A program made the position numbers and the translations under genes. From Microcaldota archaeon (lineage in GTDB: Archaea > Aenigmatarchaeota > Aenigmatarchaeia > QMZP01 > QMZT01), in the NCBI GenBank assembly GCA_013151465.1, contig JAADIF010000027.1, positions 1 to 8,998 of the forward strand: a stretch of 8,998 bases of DNA, given 5' to 3'. A model generated the notes under the pieces. The model searched no databases and had not been told where the DNA came from. It saw only the letters and a program-made list of their open reading frames with translations. This document shows, piece after piece, positions 1 through 5,303 of this stretch (its first letter is position 1; every line of letters starts with the position of its first letter).

Positions 1-29
1 TCCTTATGTTGGTTTTCAACAATTAACAT
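1..29 (-). CDS. Start of a gene running off the left edge (partial)
   Basis: An ATG on the minus strand at 29 opens a frame (MLIVENQHK...) that continues out of the window, so only nine codons are visible and no family can be named. It is proposed because a TATA-like box (tttataatta, about 46-56) lies roughly 22-26 bp upstream of the ATG. Several better supported genes here show the same arrangement, which suggests a leaderless mRNA. With so few codons this could be chance. Confidence 0.35.
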
Positions 30-45
30 TTGGGGCGATATCCCC

Positions 46-56
46 TTTATAATTAA
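46..56 (-). promoter_or_regulatory. TATA-like box for the partial gene at 29
   Basis: A TTAATTATAAAG stretch on the minus strand is placed for transcription to begin near the ATG at 29. No Shine-Dalgarno sequence is visible, which fits leaderless initiation. Confidence 0.35.
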
Positions 57-227
57 CTCTTCTTCTCGTTTTCAAGGGTTTCTACAGAGCCGGTCTTACT
101 ATCTATAAAGTAAATTTTCTAACTTGATATAATAGAAAGGGAGAACCAACCCTTTCAGACATCATATTCTTAGTTTATTGGCGAAGCGCATTTTTAAAGA
201 TACCGTTGGTGAGCAGATGTAAAGCGG

Positions 228-1007
228 CTAAAACCCCGCATTCTCAAGCGCCCTTGCACAGATGCAGTTTCTCTCAAAAGGCAGGCGGATAAGCATGTCC
301 TTTATGATTTTTTCAATCTTCTCGCTGTTTTCCTTCATCACGCGGACGACTTCCTGCGCGTCAACGGGCTTTTCGGCCCACACGTCATAATCCGTGACCG
401 CCGCTATAAGCCCGTAGCACATCTCCTTTTCGCGTGCAAGCACCGCCTCAGGTATTGATGTCATGCCTATGATGTCAGCGAACTGGCGAAACATCTTCGA
501 TTCTGCGCGCGTTGAAAATCGCGGCCCGGCAACCCTTATGTACGTCCCCTTGTCCTGATATTTTATGCCAAGCGAGTTTGCGCTTTTCACCATGAGGTAC
601 CTCATGTCGGGGCAGAATGGATCTGCAAGCGATACGTGCATAACCTGAGGGCCGTCATAGAAAGTGACAACTTCCTTTCCCATATCAATGAACTGTGAAG
701 GGAAAACTATATCGCCCGGCTCAAATTCCTCCTTGAGCGACCCAACGGCAGCTGTTGCTATTATGCGCTTTGCGCCAAGTTTATGGAGCGCAAAAATGTT
801 TGCACGGTGATTTATCATGTGCGGAGGGATAGTGTGTTTTTCTCCGTGGCGTGGCAGAAGCGCTATCTTCTTCCCGCCGTATTCGCCTATTTTTATCCGC
901 GCAGACGGATTTCCGAAGGGTGTGTCAATTTCCACCGTCTCTATTTCCTCAATAAAATCATAATCATAGACACCCGTACCGCCAATTATTGCAACGTCAG
1001 CTTTCAT
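228..1007 (-). CDS. mtnP: S-methyl-5'-thioadenosine phosphorylase (MTAP, PNP/MTAP family 2)
   Basis: This cytoplasmic enzyme cleaves methylthioadenosine with phosphate to adenine and 5-methylthioribose 1-phosphate, for methionine and purine salvage. The 259-aa protein is full family length. Visible motifs are the N-terminal GGTGVYD (residues 9-15), the phosphate-binding RHG (53-55), TAAVGSL (85-91), GPRFSTRAE (161-169), GMTSIPEA (181-188) and TDYDVW (205-210). In the family, the Asp of TDYD favours 6-aminopurines (MTA), whereas 6-oxopurine phosphorylases carry Asn there, so adenine specificity is favoured. A methylthioinosine or broad-purine enzyme is not excluded. A C-terminal CIC (248-250) matches the CXC motif of hyperthermophile homologues, where it forms a redox-active disulfide. 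The start at 1007 gives the family N-terminus. The gene is divergent from the DUF373 gene, and the only upstream Shine-Dalgarno-like element is a GAGG one base before the ATG. Confidence 0.93.
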   Translation of the reverse strand: MKADVAIIGGTGVYDYDFIEEIETVEIDTPFGNPSARIKIGEYGGKKIALLPRHGEKHTIPPHMINHRANIFALHKLGAKRIIATAAVGSLKEEFEPGDIVFPSQFIDMGKEVVTFYDGPQVMHVSLADPFCPDMRYLMVKSANSLGIKYQDKGTYIRVAGPRFSTRAESKMFRQFADIIGMTSIPEAVLAREKEMCYGLIAAVTDYDVWAEKPVDAQEVVRVMKENSEKIEKIIKDMLIRLPFERNCICARALENAGF

Positions 1008-1022
1008 GCCTCAAAACACCTC

Positions 1023-1032
1023 ATTTATAAAC
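1023..1032 (-). promoter_or_regulatory. Candidate TATA box for the MTAP gene
   Basis: TTTATAAATG on the minus strand is centred about 20 bp before the MTAP ATG, slightly closer than the 24-28 bp seen elsewhere in the window. The alternative is the minus-strand reading of the 1040-1048 element, which would leave a leader of about 12 nt. Confidence 0.4.
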
Positions 1033-1039
1033 CCGACAC

Positions 1040-1048
1040 TAAATATAA
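1040..1048 (+). promoter_or_regulatory. TATA box for the DUF373 gene
   Basis: The sequence taaatataac is centred near 1044, 25 bp before the ATG at 1069. That predicts transcription starting at or next to this codon. The element lies in the 61-bp gap between the divergent MTAP and DUF373 genes. Confidence 0.5.
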
Positions 1049-1068
1049 CTATGGATTTCTAAGCTTAA

Positions 1069-2142
1069 ATGGGAATTGCCCAGATTCCGCCCGCGGTGAC
1101 ACAGATGCCAAAGAAAACTGAAAGGATACTGATATTGAACATTGACAGGGATAATGATCTTGGGGAAAAGGCAGGCGTGAAAGGACCCGTGGTCGGAAAA
1201 AAGAACATACTTGATGCCGCCGTCGCCCTCGGTCTTGCTGACCCTGAGGACAGCGACTGCAATGCGCTTTTTCAGACGGTGAAAATAGGGGATGAATTAA
1301 AAGGAAAATATGAAACAGAGGTTGCAACGCTCACAGGCGCGCGCGATGTCGGTATAGAGAGCGACAGGAACGTGCAAAAGCAGTTGACCGCTGTCGTGAA
1401 CAAATTCAAGCCGGACTATGTTGTCCTTGTCACCGACGGGAGCGAAGATGACGCCGTCATACCCATTATACAGTCGAAAGTCCCGATACTGTCCGTAAAG
1501 ACTGTCATAGTACGCCAGTCGGAAAACCTCGAATCGACATATTACAAGATAAAGGAATTCCTGAACGAAACGCTCGAAGACCCCAAGACGTCGAGGATCA
1601 TGTTCGGGCTTCCGGCGGCCGCGTTGATACTTTACGCAATATTCGACTACAACGGATGGCGCCTCATTCTCGGGCTTCTGGGCGCGTATTTCTTCATAAA
1701 GGGTTTCAAGCTAGAGGATTACATCTACGGCAGCGTCAACGAGTTCAAGGACTCGTTCACAAGAAGGCGCATATCATTCTTCACATATGTCGTGGCACTG
1801 CTCGTGATTCTCATCGCGGCTTTCAGAGGATATACCTATATGGAGAACTGGATAAACATCGGGATATTTGAGGCGGTCGCAGCTTTCCTTTCCGCCTCTG
1901 TATACATAATATGGCTTGGCGCCTCAATTGCGGCGATCGGCCACATATCCGGCAAAAGCCGCGGGAAGAAAAGCGGGGTTGTTGTAATTCCAATGTTTCT
2001 TTTTGCGGTCGCTTTCGTCATCCATAGCGCAAGCTCGATGATACTCAAGCTCAATTTCCCGTTCTATGATTTCATAGCATCTGTCATTGCCGGTTTTGTC
2101 ATAGCGATGATTGCTCTTGTCATAGAAAGGAAGTGGAAATAG
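1069..2142 (+). CDS. DUF373 family archaeal membrane protein
   Basis: The protein belongs to the archaeal DUF373 family, whose function is unknown. The soluble N-terminal half carries the family signature: IDRDNDLG near residues 25-32, GPVVGKK near 39-45, LADPEDSDCNA near 56-66 and an acidic DGSEDD near 123-128. The Asp-rich loops suggest metal or phosphate binding, but that is inference. The C-terminal half, from about residue 175, has roughly six hydrophobic helices and ends in the basic tail ERKWK, so it is an integral membrane domain. Two starts are credible. ATG 1069 fits the TATA box at 1040-1048 as a leaderless start. ATG 1105 removes 12 residues, matches the usual family N-terminus better, and has a GGTGA Shine-Dalgarno-like sequence 5 nt upstream. 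Family membership is firm. Confidence 0.88.
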   Translation: MGIAQIPPAVTQMPKKTERILILNIDRDNDLGEKAGVKGPVVGKKNILDAAVALGLADPEDSDCNALFQTVKIGDELKGKYETEVATLTGARDVGIESDRNVQKQLTAVVNKFKPDYVVLVTDGSEDDAVIPIIQSKVPILSVKTVIVRQSENLESTYYKIKEFLNETLEDPKTSRIMFGLPAAALILYAIFDYNGWRLILGLLGAYFFIKGFKLEDYIYGSVNEFKDSFTRRRISFFTYVVALLVILIAAFRGYTYMENWINIGIFEAVAAFLSASVYIIWLGASIAAIGHISGKSRGKKSGVVVIPMFLFAVAFVIHSASSMILKLNFPFYDFIASVIAGFVIAMIALVIERKWK

Positions 2143-2146
2143 ACAG

Positions 2147-2157
2147 TTATTTTTATC
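2147..2157 (+). promoter_or_regulatory. TATA-like box for the DEDDh exonuclease gene
   Basis: The T-rich element tatttttatc is centred about 28 bp before ATG 2180. This spacing supports a leaderless start at 2180 rather than the TTG at 2165. Confidence 0.4.
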
Positions 2158-2179
2158 ATTTCGCTTGCAATTTATCGGT

Positions 2180-2740
2180 ATGGGGGCATACAAGATATTT
2201 CTTGACACGGAAACTACCGGCCTTAGCCCCGCAAAGCACCAGATACTGACGATAGGAATGATAATAACCGACGAGAACTTAAAGCCCGTCTTCGAGAAGG
2301 AATACCTTGTGAGAAAGGAGGAATGGAGCGAGGTGAACCCCTTTGCCCTCAGGGTGAACAAAATAAACCTTTCAGAGCACAACGTAAGGGCAAAGCCGGA
2401 AAAGGCGGTCTGCCGCGAGATAGTAAAGGACATAAAGAAGGTCGTCAGGAAATCCCCAGATATCGAGGCGGTCGGGCATAACCTCAGGTTTGACATGAAC
2501 TTTCTTGGTGCTATGTTTGAAAGGAACGATGTGGGTTTTCCATTCCCTTATGATTATGAAGACACCATGCAGATGGCAAGAATGCTCATCAGGGAGAGAA
2601 AGCTTCCGCTAAAAAGCTCGCGATTGAAAGCCGTGTGCAGATGCGTAGGATACGAAGGTGACGGGTTTCACAACGCGCTCGAAGATGTGAAAGCCACGAT
2701 GCACATATATCCAAGGCTGAAAAAGCTCATTGAAGAATGA
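2180..2740 (+). CDS. DEDDh 3'-5' exonuclease (DnaQ / RNase T-like)
   Basis: This is a stand-alone exonuclease of the DnaQ superfamily, removing nucleotides from 3' ends with two metal ions. The 186-aa protein shows all motifs: Exo I FLDTETTG (residues 7-14, D9 and E11), Exo II GHNLRFDMNFL (Asp in RFD) and Exo III HNALEDV (His and Asp), so it should be active. Nothing shows whether it acts on DNA or RNA; proofreading, repair or RNA trimming are all possible. No polymerase gene or domain is adjacent. ATG 2180 was chosen over the upstream TTG (2165) because the first motif then begins at the usual distance from the N-terminus and because of the TATA spacing. It converges with the next gene across only 8 bp. 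Confidence 0.88.
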   Translation: MGAYKIFLDTETTGLSPAKHQILTIGMIITDENLKPVFEKEYLVRKEEWSEVNPFALRVNKINLSEHNVRAKPEKAVCREIVKDIKKVVRKSPDIEAVGHNLRFDMNFLGAMFERNDVGFPFPYDYEDTMQMARMLIRERKLPLKSSRLKAVCRCVGYEGDGFHNALEDVKATMHIYPRLKKLIEE

Positions 2741-2748
2741 AAATGACA

Positions 2749-3192
2749 TCAGTATCCGAGCATGCTTGCATAACTTTCTATCTTTTTCCAGTATCCATTG
2801 ATGCCATGCCCTCTGACAATTTCTGTGCCGTTGGTAATGCCGTCCGCGCTGTCAGGTCCGTTGCGACCGTTGTCCTTGTATATGAATATAGGAACGCCAT
2901 CCTTTCTGGCTTCAAGAAGCCCGATTTTATGCGGACCGTCGAAAGCGTACGCGTTGACGCAAAGGTCGCCGGATGATGCTGCCTTCTTATACGTTGTCAT
3001 TGCGCCGCCTGAATCTGGAGGCGGGCCGGCAAACGTAGTGTCTGCATTTGCTGTCACGTATTTCCAGAAGCCGCTGAAATCATAATCTCTTGGCCTTTTC
3101 GCGTCATAGATGCCTGCAAGAATCAGAAGGGAAAGGATAGGTACGATTATGCTTTTCCCGGATAGTATCGACAATGCATTTCCACGTTTCAT
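2749..3192 (-). CDS. Small membrane-anchored protein, possible half of a PLD-like domain
   Basis: I do not recognise this 147-aa protein with certainty. A hydrophobic segment at residues 12-29, preceded by basic residues, acts as a signal anchor, so the rest probably lies outside the membrane. Residues 72-108 (ASSGDLCVNAYAFDGPHK, then LLEARKDGVPIFIYKDN) follow the strand-helix-strand pattern that opens phospholipase D-like domains, where a helix ending in 'A..xGV' precedes a strand ending in D. The catalytic HxKxxxxD motif is absent and the protein stops where that motif would be expected. It is therefore either a degenerate or truncated PLD-like half or an unrelated alpha/beta protein. Its stop codon lies 8 bp from the exonuclease stop, so loss of a C-terminal part is conceivable. 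Confidence 0.6.
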   Translation of the reverse strand: MKRGNALSILSGKSIIVPILSLLILAGIYDAKRPRDYDFSGFWKYVTANADTTFAGPPPDSGGAMTTYKKAASSGDLCVNAYAFDGPHKIGLLEARKDGVPIFIYKDNGRNGPDSADGITNGTEIVRGHGINGYWKKIESYASMLGY

Positions 3193-3224
3193 ATTTCATC
3201 AACAAACCTGCGTCATGACCGCAA

Positions 3225-3237
3225 ATTAAATTATATC
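3225..3237 (-). promoter_or_regulatory. TATA-like box for the 147-aa membrane protein gene
   Basis: GATATAATTTAAT on the minus strand is centred about 38 bp before ATG 3192, giving a predicted leader of about 10-13 nt. It lies directly behind the T-run that ends the tRNA transcript. Confidence 0.35.
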
Positions 3238-3239
3238 GT

Positions 3240-3253
3240 AAAAAAATAAAACA
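3240..3253 (-). terminator. T-run terminator after tRNA-Asp
   Basis: The minus strand reads GTTTTATTTTTTTAC starting 7 nt beyond the tRNA discriminator base. Archaeal RNA polymerase terminates at such U-runs without needing a hairpin. Confidence 0.5.
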
Positions 3254-3259
3254 AGAAGA

Positions 3260-3395
3260 CGCCTCGGCCGGGAAACTCACCGAAACAGCCTGCATCCGCA
3301 GGCATGAATCGTAAATCCATAATTCCAATTCTCGGTTTTGAACCCGGGTCCTGGGAGTGACAGTCCCAGATGATAGGCCACTACACTACCGAAGC
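3260..3395 (-). tRNA. tRNA-Asp (GUC) interrupted by a T-loop intron
   Basis: The 5' end GCTTCGG (3395-3389) is followed by a D-arm and an anticodon arm with stem TGGGA/TCCCA and loop CTGTCAC, which puts anticodon GTC at 34-36. The 5' T-stem strand CCGGG and TTCAAA come next. The 3' half of the T-arm and acceptor stem is not contiguous. It resumes 63 nt later as T, CCCGG and CCGAGGC, then discriminator G (3260). CCGAGGC pairs fully with GCTTCGG (one G-U). Removing the intron gives a 73-nt tRNA with T-loop TTCAAAT and the G73 expected of tRNA-Asp. CCA is not encoded. The gene lies 62 bp downstream of 5S rRNA on the same strand. Read without splicing it would look like a truncated pseudogene. 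Confidence 0.93.
3274..3336 (-). other. 63-nt tRNA intron at position 59/60 with canonical BHB motif
   Basis: The precursor folds into a complete bulge-helix-bulge. The exon helix is the T-stem CCGGG/CCCGG. The central 4-bp helix is TTCA (exon 54-57) with TGAG (3' intron, one G-U). The 3-nt bulges are AA|A at the 5' site and TT|T at the 3' site. The inner helix is CCGA/TCGG inside the intron. Cutting both bulges at equivalent places leaves T-loop TTCAAAT. The intron also holds a perfect 6-bp hairpin, GCCTGC-GGAT-GCAGGC. Archaeal introns at non-anticodon positions, including the T-arm, are known; this assignment comes directly from the pairing. Confidence 0.88.
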
Positions 3396-3419
3396 ATTTA
3401 TTGTTCTTATATCTGATAG

Positions 3420-3431
3420 CAAATTTAAATG
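3420..3431 (-). promoter_or_regulatory. TATA-like box for tRNA-Asp
   Basis: CATTTAAATTTGC on the minus strand is centred about 31 bp before the mature tRNA 5' end, predicting initiation about 5 nt upstream of it. The tRNA may thus have its own promoter besides read-through from 5S. Confidence 0.4.
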
Positions 3432-3457
3432 CTTTGTGGACGCGAAAAATATAAGAA

Positions 3458-3567
3458 TGCGGCGGCGTCCTGCCCTTCCCCTGAAGAGAGTACCAGACAG
3501 ATCGCTGGGAAGCTTAACTTCTGTGTTCGAAATGGGAACAGGTGCTCCTTCCCGCTTTGGCCGCCTA
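3458..3567 (-). rRNA. rrf: 5S ribosomal RNA
   Basis: The minus strand carries the conserved 5S core, including CCATTTCGAACACAGAAG, GTTAAGC and CCAGCGAT. Terminal helix I is formed by GGCGGC at the 5' end and GCCGCC at the 3' end, and helix II by GGGAAG/CTTCCC. At about 110 nt it is slightly short for archaeal 5S. No 16S or 23S sequence flanks it, so it sits apart from the large rRNA genes, at least within this window, and is paired with tRNA-Asp. The ends are placed to within a few bases. Confidence 0.92.
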
Positions 3568-3586
3568 GAGTGTATATTATGCGTAT

Positions 3587-3599
3587 TATTTTATAAAGG
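3587..3599 (-). promoter_or_regulatory. TATA box for 5S rRNA
   Basis: CCTTTATAAAATA on the minus strand is centred about 27 bp upstream of the 5S 5' end, the spacing expected for archaeal TBP/TFB-dependent initiation at the start of the RNA. Confidence 0.55.
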
Positions 3600-3680
3600 T
3601 TTAGGTGACGCGGGGCATTGGCTTTCGCGGTAGGGGAAATTCCAATCAGAATATATTTTCGTATGGCCGGCTTAGAAAGT

Positions 3681-4169
3681 TTAGTTAATCGGTTGGCGGC
3701 GCAATTTATATGGTGGATAATTATCTGGTATTCTTATACTTTTTAAGATTCTCTCCGCTAGTTCTCCATATGAATTTGGTTTATTAATAAGATTGCTATT
3801 ATCAATCGGCTGAATTCCTTTTTCTTCATATTCTTCATCATTATAATTAAGACCGAGCGTATTATTCGTTACGACAAAAATTCTCTCCGAATATTTCTTA
3901 TTAAATTTGACAACGTCATAAGCCAACTCCCTAGTTTTTCTCTCTGCTACTATACAACAAGGATTGTATTTTTCTACAAGTTCCTCGATAAATTCGGAAG
4001 TCAAAGGCCCTTTGCCTTCAGATATCTCAAAATCATATTCATAATGAGGATTAATGACTTCGTATTTTAATTCCTTAAAAAAGAATTGAATCGGTTTGGT
4101 CGCAAGGATGCTTTCGAACCCAAATTCACTTGCAGGTATAATCAATATATTTTTTGAATATTTCACCAT
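3681..4169 (-). CDS. Hypothetical AT-rich orphan, alpha/beta protein
   Basis: This 162-aa protein is not recognised. No membrane segment or signal peptide is visible, so it is probably cytoplasmic. The pattern looks alpha/beta: a strand ILIIPAS (residues 8-14), a helix before YEVINPHYEYD, then CCIVAERK (71-78) followed by a helix rich in charged residues, then the strand RIFVVTNN (96-103). That is compatible with a Rossmann- or receiver-like fold, but no catalytic signature is seen. The C-terminus (150-162) is rich in Pro and Arg. The coding sequence is clearly richer in A and T than its neighbours, with many TTT, AAT and ATA-type codons. Together with its place beside a stable-RNA cluster, this suggests recent acquisition. 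ATG 4169 sits about 24 bp from a TATA box. Confidence 0.7.
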   Translation of the reverse strand: MVKYSKNILIIPASEFGFESILATKPIQFFFKELKYEVINPHYEYDFEISEGKGPLTSEFIEELVEKYNPCCIVAERKTRELAYDVVKFNKKYSERIFVVTNNTLGLNYNDEEYEEKGIQPIDNSNLINKPNSYGELAERILKSIRIPDNYPPYKLRRQPIN

Positions 4170-4185
4170 ATTAAAGTAGTATATC

Positions 4186-4198
4186 TAATATTTAAAAA
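4186..4198 (-). promoter_or_regulatory. TATA box for the AT-rich orphan
   Basis: TTTTTAAATATTA on the minus strand is centred about 24 bp before ATG 4169, predicting a leaderless transcript. The T-run at its upstream end could also terminate the Lon-like protease mRNA, which ends at 4227. Confidence 0.45.
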
Positions 4199-4226
4199 GG
4201 TTTCGTTTGTGCTGAGGAAGAGCGCA

Positions 4227-4967
4227 TTAGTCAGTATCTAGAAGATATTCCAGAGCGTCGTCTATAGTGACGACCTCTACGACCTCAAGTCCCGCGACCT
4301 CTGAGATGCTCGTTGTCTTGGGGATGTCCTCGTTCTGGCAGATGCTCGATGTTCCTATGTCCTCGCAATACCTTTTTGTCTCGAACTTGTCGATGCTTCC
4401 CTGCGTAAGGGGGACGAGCATCGTCCTTATTCCGGATTTGCCCGCGGCAATTGCCTTCTCAAGGACATTCGACACGCGCCCGATTGTACCGTCATGGTTT
4501 ATCGCCCCTGTTATCAGGACGCCGTCCTTTATGTCTTTTCCTGTAAGTGCTGAGATTGTCGCAACCGTTGCCGCCGCGCCCGCCGACGGTCCCTCTATCG
4601 ATGTCGCATCGGTCTCGATCGTGTATATTATGTCATAGCCGGACACGTCTATGCCCGTCTTTTCTGCCGCGACATCTCGCGCCGTCCTGAACGAGTTCTG
4701 CGTGTCCTCTTCAAAGAGCATCCTGTCTATGTTTGCAAATATCCTGCCCTTCCCGGGCACAATCTCCACGTAAAGCATTGCCTCAAGTCCGGTCTTGTTC
4801 TCGTCAACTGCCGGAACAGTAATTTCAGCTTTCATTGTATGTCCGCCGAAGCTTATTTCCCTGGGACAGTCAGATTCATATACTATGGTCGTTTTCGAGT
4901 TTGCCATAAATCCGACAAAAAAACCTACGAGAAGCAATATCATTGCAAGAATTATCCCTTTTTTCAC
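4227..4967 (-). CDS. Membrane-anchored Lon-type (S16) Ser/Lys protease without ATPase domain
   Basis: The 246-aa protein has one N-terminal membrane helix (residues 4-22, after two lysines), a linker of about 40-60 residues and a Lon-type proteolytic domain. The catalytic Ser is S128 in EGPSAGAA and the Lys is K171 in NVLEKAIAAGK. Their 43-residue separation equals that of E. coli Lon (S679/K722). The flanking SALTG and ITGAINHDGTIG also match Lon. The AAA+ domain is absent, so this resembles the ATPase-less archaeal Lon-like proteases and may be ATP-independent or depend on a partner. Cys34 and two Cys near the C-terminus could form disulfides if the domain is exported. GTG 4967 is preceded by GAGGT at 8-nt spacing. 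The frame stays open upstream to 5231, but that stretch is SRP RNA. No TATA box is evident before it. Confidence 0.85.
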   Translation of the reverse strand: MKKGIILAMILLLVGFFVGFMANSKTTIVYESDCPREISFGGHTMKAEITVPAVDENKTGLEAMLYVEIVPGKGRIFANIDRMLFEEDTQNSFRTARDVAAEKTGIDVSGYDIIYTIETDATSIEGPSAGAAATVATISALTGKDIKDGVLITGAINHDGTIGRVSNVLEKAIAAGKSGIRTMLVPLTQGSIDKFETKRYCEDIGTSSICQNEDIPKTTSISEVAGLEVVEVVTIDDALEYLLDTD

Positions 4968-4975
4968 GGAAACTA

Positions 4976-4980
4976 CCTCT
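4976..4980 (-). promoter_or_regulatory. Shine-Dalgarno sequence fixing the GTG start of the Lon-like protease
   Basis: GAGGT on the minus strand lies 8 nt before GTG 4967. It places the start directly before the membrane helix and rules out the long upstream open frame as coding. Confidence 0.6.
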
Positions 4981-5010
4981 GAAGCTGGCAAATTGCACGT
5001 CAGCATGAAA

Positions 5011-5287
5011 GCAGGGGCACTTCCGGGGTGGACGGCATCACACGAAAGGACTGGTCGCCATCCATTCTCCTCCCTGCAACCCCCCGAGCACCGCATAAGC
5101 GGTTTAGGGCTGCTCCGGTCAAGGCCTGACCCGTTTCGCCGCAGATGCAATCCCGAAGGACAGGGCATCAACGTCAGGACAGCGGGCCCTTCCGGGCGAT
5201 AACCGCCGCCCCCGGATCTCGATCCTGCCATAAAGGCGGTTTGCAGAAAACAGGGGACGCCTAACCCCCCGATCCAGCCCCTGCTCT
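5011..5287 (-). ncRNA. ffs: Signal recognition particle RNA (archaeal 7S type)
   Basis: The RNA of the signal recognition particle, which targets membrane and secreted proteins to the translocon. The ends pair as helix 1: GCAGGGGC (5284-5277) with GCCCCTGC (5018-5011). The 5' Alu-like domain shows the archaeal GGGGGGTTAGGCGTCCCC and AACCGCC elements. Helix 8 is present as GCGG, GGGTCAGG, AGCAGCCC and CCGC (about 5141-5099), holding the SRP54-binding TCAGG/AGCAGCC symmetric loop. The ten bases between TCAGG and AGCAG are CCTTGACCGG, so the usual GNRA-type GGAA tetraloop is missing. At about 277 nt the length is typical of archaeal SRP RNA. The TATA box is about 25 bp upstream. The 3' end lies about 43 nt from the Lon-like protease start. 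Confidence 0.92.
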
Positions 5288-5303
5288 ATTTTATTTGATT
5301 ATG

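Noticed and set aside
150..170. C/D box guide RNA suggested by ATGATGT followed by CTGA on the minus strand
   Set aside because: The two boxes overlap with no guide space between, and no second C'/D pair was found.
783..1121. A plus-strand frame of 112 codons over the MTAP gene start
   Set aside because: It is antisense to MTAP and the DUF373 promoter, with no recognisable domain.
1924..2496. A minus-strand open frame of 190 codons
   Set aside because: It lies across the DUF373 and exonuclease genes, both of which have clear family motifs on the plus strand.
3331..3395. tRNA-Asp read as a truncated pseudogene with a broken T-arm
   Set aside because: The missing T-stem and acceptor strands are found intact 63 nt further on, and the boundary folds as a complete bulge-helix-bulge.
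4795..5202. A plus-strand open frame of 135 codons
   Set aside because: It is antisense to the Lon-like protease and SRP RNA; the GC-rich RNA simply keeps frames open.
4968..5231. An 88-residue N-terminal extension of the Lon-like protease, open in frame
   Set aside because: This stretch is the SRP RNA and the short gap after it. A GTG with GAGGT Shine-Dalgarno at 4967 starts directly before the membrane helix, and the extension has no protein-like pattern.
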